Shown here: in pieces, positions 33,030 to 37,430 of the stretch
Numbering within the stretch: position 1 is the first letter of the stretch
How the letters are laid out: each line of letters starts with the position of its first letter
The notes under the pieces: generated by a model
The model's input: the letters and a program-made list of their open reading frames with translations, nothing else
Database searches by the model: none
Told to the model about the DNA's origin: nothing
Assembly: GCA_031280235.1 (NCBI GenBank)
Contig: JAITHA010000092.1
Span: forward strand, 1 to 37,430
Direction: 5' to 3'
DNA length: 37,430 nt
From: Puniceicoccales bacterium
GTDB lineage: Bacteria; Verrucomicrobiota; Verrucomicrobiia; Opitutales; UBA953
Position numbers and translations under genes: made by a program

Positions 33030-34567
33030 TAATAAGATAGCAGATTGAGCAGCAATTGCGGCCAGATGCCTAGCAGCAGCATCAACGCTGCCACGGGTAC
33101 CAGTACCAGTATCTCGCGGCGCGTCAAATCACTTACCGACGTCGTGTGTACCCCAAATTCTCCGTGAAATACGCGCTGCCAGAACGTCAGCAAGAAAACC
33201 GCAGTGCCGAGCAAGCCGAGCGTCGCCACAGCCGCCACCCAAGGTTCCAAGCTGAAAACGCCTCGAAAAATCATGAATTCACCCGCGAAACCATTGAGAC
33301 CAGGCAAGCCGAGCGACGAGAACAACGCCACCCCGCAAAGGGTCGCAAAGACGGGCGCCGTTCTGCGTACGCCACCGAAATCTCCCAATCCGCGCACCCC
33401 AGAACGGCTCTCAAGCACCCCGGCGCAAAAAAACAAAGCCGCCGCCGAAAGCCCGTGGTTGAACATCTGCAGCCACACACCCGCGAGGGCGCAATCCCGG
33501 CTCGCCGCCACACCTATTTCCACGGGGTCGGCAACCCTCGCCACGGCAAAAAAACCCAGCAAACAATACCCCAAGTGATTTACCGATGAGTAGGCCAACA
33601 TACGTTTCATATCGCTCTGGCGTATCGCGGCATAGGCCCCCAGCACAATGCCTGCCAGCGCCAGCCACAATAAGTAGGGCGCCGCCACTGAGAACTCTGT
33701 CGGGAAAAGACGCAGCAGCAAAAAGCTCACCCCCCAAAGCCCCATCTTCGACATGATGGCTGTGAGGAACATCGACACCCCGGGCGGCGCCTCCGCATAC
33801 GTCGCAGGCAGCCAAGTGTGAAACGGGAACATCGGCACCTTCACCGCCAACCCGAGCAAGATGCCCAGAAAAACAAGACTCGGCGCCCCGGCACCGAATT
33901 TCCCCGCAATCTCAGACGTCAACGCCACACCCTTCAGCGCCAACAAGTCCCAGTGCAAGGTGCCCGTCGCCGCGTAGATGATAGCTAGAGCGAGCAACAT
34001 AAACGCGCTCCCGCCTATTGTATAGACTACAAACTGATAGGCCGCACGCCCAGCCCCTGGGCCACCCCAAAGTTTGATGAGAAAAAACGCCGGGAAAAGG
34101 CTTAGCTCCCAACACAGAAACCAGAAGACAAGATTGCATGATAAAAAGACCCCGAGGGCTGCGCTCTGGACAAGCAAAAACAGAGTATTGAAAAGATGTG
34201 CCCGCTCCACCGTCCACGAGGCCAGCAACGACAAAGGCGCGACAACGCCCAACAACAACACCAACAGGAGCGCCTCCGGCATCAGTCGTAGATCCAGCCC
34301 AACCCCAAGTGGATGCGCCACCTTCGCATAAAAAGCAAAGGACGATAAAGGAACGGCATTTTGCGCCAGCACCCCCAACGCGAGCACTAAAGTCGAAAAG
34401 CTGAACCCAAGCCCTATGGCACGTGCCACGTGATTTGGCGTGCGGGGACAAAGCGCGAGCACCAACGCCCCAAGCAAGGGCAACGCCCAGATGAGCAGCG
34501 GCACGAGCCCTGCCGCCCTCCCAGCACCAATGCCCGTCGTCGCTAAAGAAAAAACGAAGGAATCCAT
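33029..34567 (-). CDS. nuoM: NADH-quinone oxidoreductase subunit M
   Basis: This is a proton-pumping antiporter-like subunit of respiratory complex I. The 512 residues give about 14 membrane helices. The essential Glu is in LVFWFLCWELSLFPAFFLIK, and the conserved Lys/Pro region is LGLAVKVPMFPFHTWLPATY followed by AEAPPGVSMFLTAIMSKMG. The surface loop AIRQSDMKRMLAYSSVNHLG is also canonical. It is alone on the minus strand, with DUF167 converging on its 3' end and foreign DNA upstream. nuoL and nuoN do not flank it. Confidence 0.94.
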   Translation of the reverse strand: MDSFVFSLATTGIGAGRAAGLVPLLIWALPLLGALVLALCPRTPNHVARAIGLGFSFSTLVLALGVLAQNAVPLSSFAFYAKVAHPLGVGLDLRLMPEALLLVLLLGVVAPLSLLASWTVERAHLFNTLFLLVQSAALGVFLSCNLVFWFLCWELSLFPAFFLIKLWGGPGAGRAAYQFVVYTIGGSAFMLLALAIIYAATGTLHWDLLALKGVALTSEIAGKFGAGAPSLVFLGILLGLAVKVPMFPFHTWLPATYAEAPPGVSMFLTAIMSKMGLWGVSFLLLRLFPTEFSVAAPYLLWLALAGIVLGAYAAIRQSDMKRMLAYSSVNHLGYCLLGFFAVARVADPVEIGVAASRDCALAGVWLQMFNHGLSAAALFFCAGVLESRSGVRGLGDFGGVRRTAPVFATLCGVALFSSLGLPGLNGFAGEFMIFRGVFSLEPWVAAVATLGLLGTAVFLLTFWQRVFHGEFGVHTTSVSDLTRREILVLVPVAALMLLLGIWPQLLLNLLSY

Positions 34568-34844
34568 GGAGAAAAATGTATCCCAAAATAAAGGCCTGCT
34601 TTTGGCAACGCGTTAGATAAAAGATGACGGAAACACGGCAGGTCCAGATAGAAGTTGGCCCATGCCGAGAGATCCCGCATTTTCTCCATTGCGTTGCGGC
34701 ACTTTAGCCTTCCGTCTGTCGGCCGCTTAGCTCTCAGCAGACATACATAAAATTATTCCCCAAACTTGCCGTTGCGTTGCTTTTGTTGCGACCTTTGGGT
34801 TTTTCCAGCTCGCCGCGCAAACCGTTGCGCAGACCGCGCTGACA
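34568..34844. other. Upstream region of nuoM / left border of the foreign segment
   Basis: No gene is supported over these ~280 bp. On the minus strand, TTGCCA lies about 40 nt before the nuoM ATG, but no good -10 element follows. From about 34.73 kb the plus strand becomes open in the frame that continues into 34845-35040, after a TAG near 34727. Host-like and foreign-like DNA therefore meet somewhere in 34.6-34.85 kb. I found no direct repeat or tRNA that marks an attachment site. Confidence 0.4.
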
Positions 34845-35040
34845 ATGGGAGGGTTCGCCGGGTTGCGTGCACCGGGCGCGGCGCTGCGGAGTGCAAAGAG
34901 TCGGCTGGCCGGAACCGGTGAGCCGCTGACTTTGGAACCGACTGTGGAGCTGGATTCTCGCGAGGCTGGCGCCGGGGTTGAGCTTGGTGCCGTGCAGCCG
35001 AAGCAGGACACGGTCACGCTGGAGGGGTTGTCAGAGTTTG
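34845..35040 (+). pseudogene. Out-of-frame N-terminal piece of the polyvalent protein
   Basis: From the ATG at 34845 this frame encodes MGGFAGLRAPGAALRSAKSR, then LTLEPTVELDSREAGAGVEL and VQPKQDTVTLEGLSEFE, with coding-like codon choice. After about 35030 it turns into cysteine/glycine-rich nonsense, while the next frame starts to look coding and stays open to the window edge. The simplest reading is a +1 frameshift (mutation, sequencing error or programmed) inside one gene. An alternative is two abutting gene remnants. The frame is closed upstream by a TAG near 34727. Confidence 0.45.
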
Positions 35041-37430
35041 AGGGCGGAGCTTGCGCGGCGTTTGCGCGGGAAGGATGCTGCGGATTCTGTGGAGGCTCTG
35101 CGTGCGTTCTGGCGGCGTGTCGAGGTGCGGCGTGCGGCAGCGGCGAGGTCGCCGGAGGAGCTGCGGCGGAGGGAGGAACAAGCCCGGCAAAATCAGCGTG
35201 CGCGGGAGGAACGCGAGCAACGCGAGGCGGACTTTGCGGCGGAAGGCACACAGGGACGTTCGGACAAACCGGTGTCGCCTGTGGTGATCGTGTCAAAGGC
35301 AGGTCTGGACAGGATGAGTCTTGGATCGGTGTCGCGATGGGTTCGCACTCAGTTTGCGGGAAGGGTTTTTCGCAACAGGGATTCGAGGTGGAATATTGGC
35401 GTGTCTTCAGAGGGGGCAAAACACGCGGCGACACAAACGCGGGGAACTGCGCGTCAGTCCATGGAGGGATTGGACAATCTCATTGAAAATGCTATCTGGA
35501 TGGGGCGCGATAGAAACACGAAACCTGAGGGAACTAACAAAAACATTCGATGGTTCCACCGCTTCTACGTTCCGTTTCAGGTGGGACAGAAGCGATACGT
35601 TGCCAAACTGATAGTGAAGGAAACCCTGAATGGCGAACGATTCTATGATTTGCGTTCTGGCGAAATTAAAACGCTGGCGCGCCCAACAGATGAGCAAGGG
35701 GCAATTCCCCCAACACCAGCGCCGAGAACAGTTTCGGATCTGGCGGAGGCTGTCAAGCGGCTGTGGCCTGCGGATGCGATTGATTCGACTGCGCCTCGCA
35801 ATGAGCGGCGGGAAAAGGTTGGGCCGAGGGTGGATTTTGCGAATGAGGCGGATGAGGCGGAGGGCGCGGAGGGCGGTCTGGATGAGGCGGAAAAGGCTGC
35901 GGTGTTGGAGCGGGTGCGGGGGGCGTTCCCGTGGTTGTTTGGGAACTATGATATTTTGCTGGGGGATTTGAACCGGGCGTTGAGGGAGAGGGGTTACAGC
36001 GGGCCGATTCCGGATGCGGCACTGGCGGCGCGGCTGGGTGTGTCTGACCAGGCGCGGCGGGTGCGGGGGGAACGGGATTTGATTGTGATTTCTGCGCGGG
36101 CTTGGGATGAGCAGGGGCGCGGGGCGGCGCTCTTGATGCATGAGGCGGCGCACGCGTTCATGGACAGGCTGCCGGATGCGACGCTGGCTGAGTTGCGGGA
36201 GATGTGGCGCAAGGAAATCTCCGCTCGCACGGGGCCGCTCTACACGGATGGGGAGCTCAATTCGCCACTGGCGCATGTTGAGGAAGAGAGCGAGCGGGGG
36301 TTCAAGGAATGGTTTGCGGAGCGGGTGGCGCGCCTCAATGCGGAGTGGGCTCGGGCGCGGTTGGAGGGGCGGGGTGAGACCGCTCGCGTGGATAGTGTGT
36401 CTCGGATCGGGAGGCTGGCGCGGGCGTTCAGGGATTTCATGCGCAGGGCGTGGGAGAGTTTCGCGGGGCTGTTCAGGGGGAAGGCGTCGGCGGGGCAACG
36501 GGAGCTTTTCGAGCGGAGGTTCCGTCAGTGGTTGGTTGATGGCGAGGTGGCGTTGAGAGAACCGCGAACGGCGCGAAAGGCGCGAACAATTTATGGAAGC
36601 AATCAAGCTGATGGCAATGGTGATGTGTCTGCTCGCGCAGACAGTGAGCATGTTCCGGGGCGATCCTCTCTCGGTCGTGATGTGGGCGATGATGGGGATG
36701 TCGCTCCGGGCGATGCCTTAGGCGCCTTTGGCCAGGCGAAACGGGCGAATCCTGACATCAATTTCTTTGATGCGTGGCATGGGTCGCGGGCGAGGTTCGA
36801 TAAGTTCCGGATGTCAAAGGTGAAGTCCGGGCAGGGTTCGAACACGTTTGGGTATGGGCTGTATTTCGCGTCGCTGGCAGATGTGGCGAGGGGCTACGCG
36901 GGGATTGTCCCGGGCAGGCTGGGCGCGTTCTCGGTGGGAAACAAGGGTGAGCATGTGCAGATTTTCCTTAACGGGAACAAGGAGCCGGAGCGCGGTCCGC
37001 TGATGGGCAATCACGTCCTTGCCGCGCTCTTCAAGGCATACAAGGATTCTGACAAGAATCCACGGAAGGTGCGGGAGGTCCTGCTGATCCGGCTGGGCGA
37101 TCGGAGGCGGATGCGGCTGGAATCGGGCCCGGCGCATGAGGGGCTCCTTGAGGCGTTGCGTCTGGTGGAAGCGGGTAAGGTGCGCTTCCAAAAGGGGCGG
37201 CTGCCGAGGTCGGTTTACAAGGTGAAGATCCACGGGGACAAGACGGTGGATGAGCTGAGCTTTTTGGATTGGAACAAGCCTGTCCCGGCGTCGATGCGTG
37301 CGAAGGTGGACGCGGCGGTGTTGGAGATTTACCCGGAGGGTGTGCCGCCGTGGTTTCGCAATCCTGAGCAGACCGGGGGCGAGCTTTACAAGGCGCTTAC
37401 CAAGGAGCTTGGGTGGGACAAGCAGCGCGC
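35038..37430 (+). CDS. Phage/ICE polyvalent protein: nuclease-like/LPD region, HEAAH zincin, ADP-ribosyltransferase-like domain (3' end outside window)
   Basis: I translated this frame by hand; it is open to the window edge and so missing from the ORF track. Frame-specific stops begin at 34927. TTG 35038 is a nominal start, with later options such as ATG 35314. A charged helix (REEREQREADF) leads to residues ~80-210 (VVIVSKAGLDRMSLGSVSR, WFHRFYVPFQVGQKRYVAKL, IVKETLNGERFYDL), which resemble the phage Barnase/EndoU-like nuclease or LPD modules of polyvalent proteins. At ~368 is the zincin motif HEAAH in LLMHEAAHAFMDRL. At ~580-740 is an ADP-ribosyltransferase-like domain: AWHGSRARFDKFRMSKVKSG, NTFGYGLYFASLADVARGYA, ELSFLDWNKPVPASM. 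Such proteins are injected with phage or conjugative DNA and are thought to act on host proteins and defences. Codons end in G (GCG, CGG, GTG) more than those of neighbouring host genes. Confidence 0.8.
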   Translation, partial: MRAELARRLRGKDAADSVEALRAFWRRVEVRRAAAARSPEELRRREEQARQNQRAREEREQREADFAAEGTQGRSDKPVSPVVIVSKAGLDRMSLGSVSRWVRTQFAGRVFRNRDSRWNIGVSSEGAKHAATQTRGTARQSMEGLDNLIENAIWMGRDRNTKPEGTNKNIRWFHRFYVPFQVGQKRYVAKLIVKETLNGERFYDLRSGEIKTLARPTDEQGAIPPTPAPRTVSDLAEAVKRLWPADAIDSTAPRNERREKVGPRVDFANEADEAEGAEGGLDEAEKAAVLERVRGAFPWLFGNYDILLGDLNRALRERGYSGPIPDAALAARLGVSDQARRVRGERDLIVISARAWDEQGRGAALLMHEAAHAFMDRLPDATLAELREMWRKEISARTGPLYTDGELNSPLAHVEEESERGFKEWFAERVARLNAEWARARLEGRGETARVDSVSRIGRLARAFRDFMRRAWESFAGLFRGKASAGQRELFERRFRQWLVDGEVALREPRTARKARTIYGSNQADGNGDVSARADSEHVPGRSSLGRDVGDDGDVAPGDALGAFGQAKRANPDINFFDAWHGSRARFDKFRMSKVKSGQGSNTFGYGLYFASLADVARGYAGIVPGRLGAFSVGNKGEHVQIFLNGNKEPERGPLMGNHVLAALFKAYKDSDKNPRKVREVLLIRLGDRRRMRLESGPAHEGLLEALRLVEAGKVRFQKGRLPRSVYKVKIHGDKTVDELSFLDWNKPVPASMRAKVDAAVLEIYPEGVPPWFRNPEQTGGELYKALTKELGWDKQR

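Noticed and set aside
34727-35434. 235-aa Pro/Ser-rich minus-strand ORF
   Set aside because: It is antisense to coding-like plus-strand frames and has no domain or plausible start context.
35407-36651. 414-aa Arg/Pro-rich minus-strand ORF
   Set aside because: It lies opposite the polyvalent protein frame, which carries recognisable motifs (HEAAH). The antisense product is low-complexity.
1-37430. CRISPR arrays or an rRNA operon
   Set aside because: No regularly spaced direct repeats and no rRNA-like conserved stretches were seen. Repeats inside the autotransporter are protein-level passenger repeats.

Overview
This is a GC-rich bacterial chromosome window that most resembles a verrucomicrobium of the Opitutae/Opitutaceae type. 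That placement is an inference from gene content: a giant PATR-repeat autotransporter, an OleB-type hydrolase, a small secreted protein with an SHD1-like segment, complex I, and an anaerobic ribonucleotide reductase. I see no rRNA or other marker that would prove it. Almost none of the gene starts is preceded by a Shine-Dalgarno sequence.

Layout. 1-0.1 kb is the tail of a gene entering from the left. 0.2-6.8 kb is a 1962-residue autotransporter on the minus strand, bracketed by two direct copies of a ~140 bp MITE-like element with terminal inverted repeats; the right copy abuts a near-consensus promoter. 6.9-9.3 kb is a minus-strand cluster of a TolB-like propeller, an SHD1-like secreted protein and a small membrane protein. 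9.4-12.7 kb (minus) is glyA-hemE plus a lone OleB-like enzyme. 12.8-16.3 kb (plus) is an SDR, a GT4 glycosyltransferase and nuoN. 16.3-20.2 kb (minus) is a decayed ORF, tRNA-Gly(CCC), and the cluster trpB-nuoH-prmC. 20.4-23.5 kb (plus) is a tandem Usp protein, tRNA-Val(TAC), ilvN, ilvC and a GtrA-like protein, followed by a minus-strand tRNA-Cys(GCA). 23.6-26.1 kb is nrdD. 26.6-27.2 kb is a wrecked IS transposase. 27.3-32.9 kb (plus) is a LysR regulator, serA, a CvpA-like protein, exbB, exbD, a secreted protein with two ExbD-like domains, and a DUF167 protein. 33.0-34.6 kb is nuoM (minus). From about 34.8 kb to the right edge is a foreign segment: a phage/ICE-type polyvalent protein with a nuclease-like/LPD region, an HEAAH zincin and an ADP-ribosyltransferase-like domain. 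It is not in the supplied ORF track because it runs off the window.

Themes. Amino-acid biosynthesis (ilvN, ilvC, serA, glyA, trpB), respiration (nuoN, nuoH, nuoM, each in a different place) and envelope energisation (ExbB/ExbD plus a double-ExbD-domain partner, and a TolB-like protein) are housekeeping. Accessory DNA is confined to the MITE-flanked adhesin, the IS remnant and the polyvalent-protein segment.

The least conventional items are the tandem ExbD-domain secreted protein encoded behind exbBD, the MITE-bracketed adhesin, the unlisted polyvalent protein, and a dispersed ~60 bp repeat found just past the ends of two unrelated minus-strand genes.
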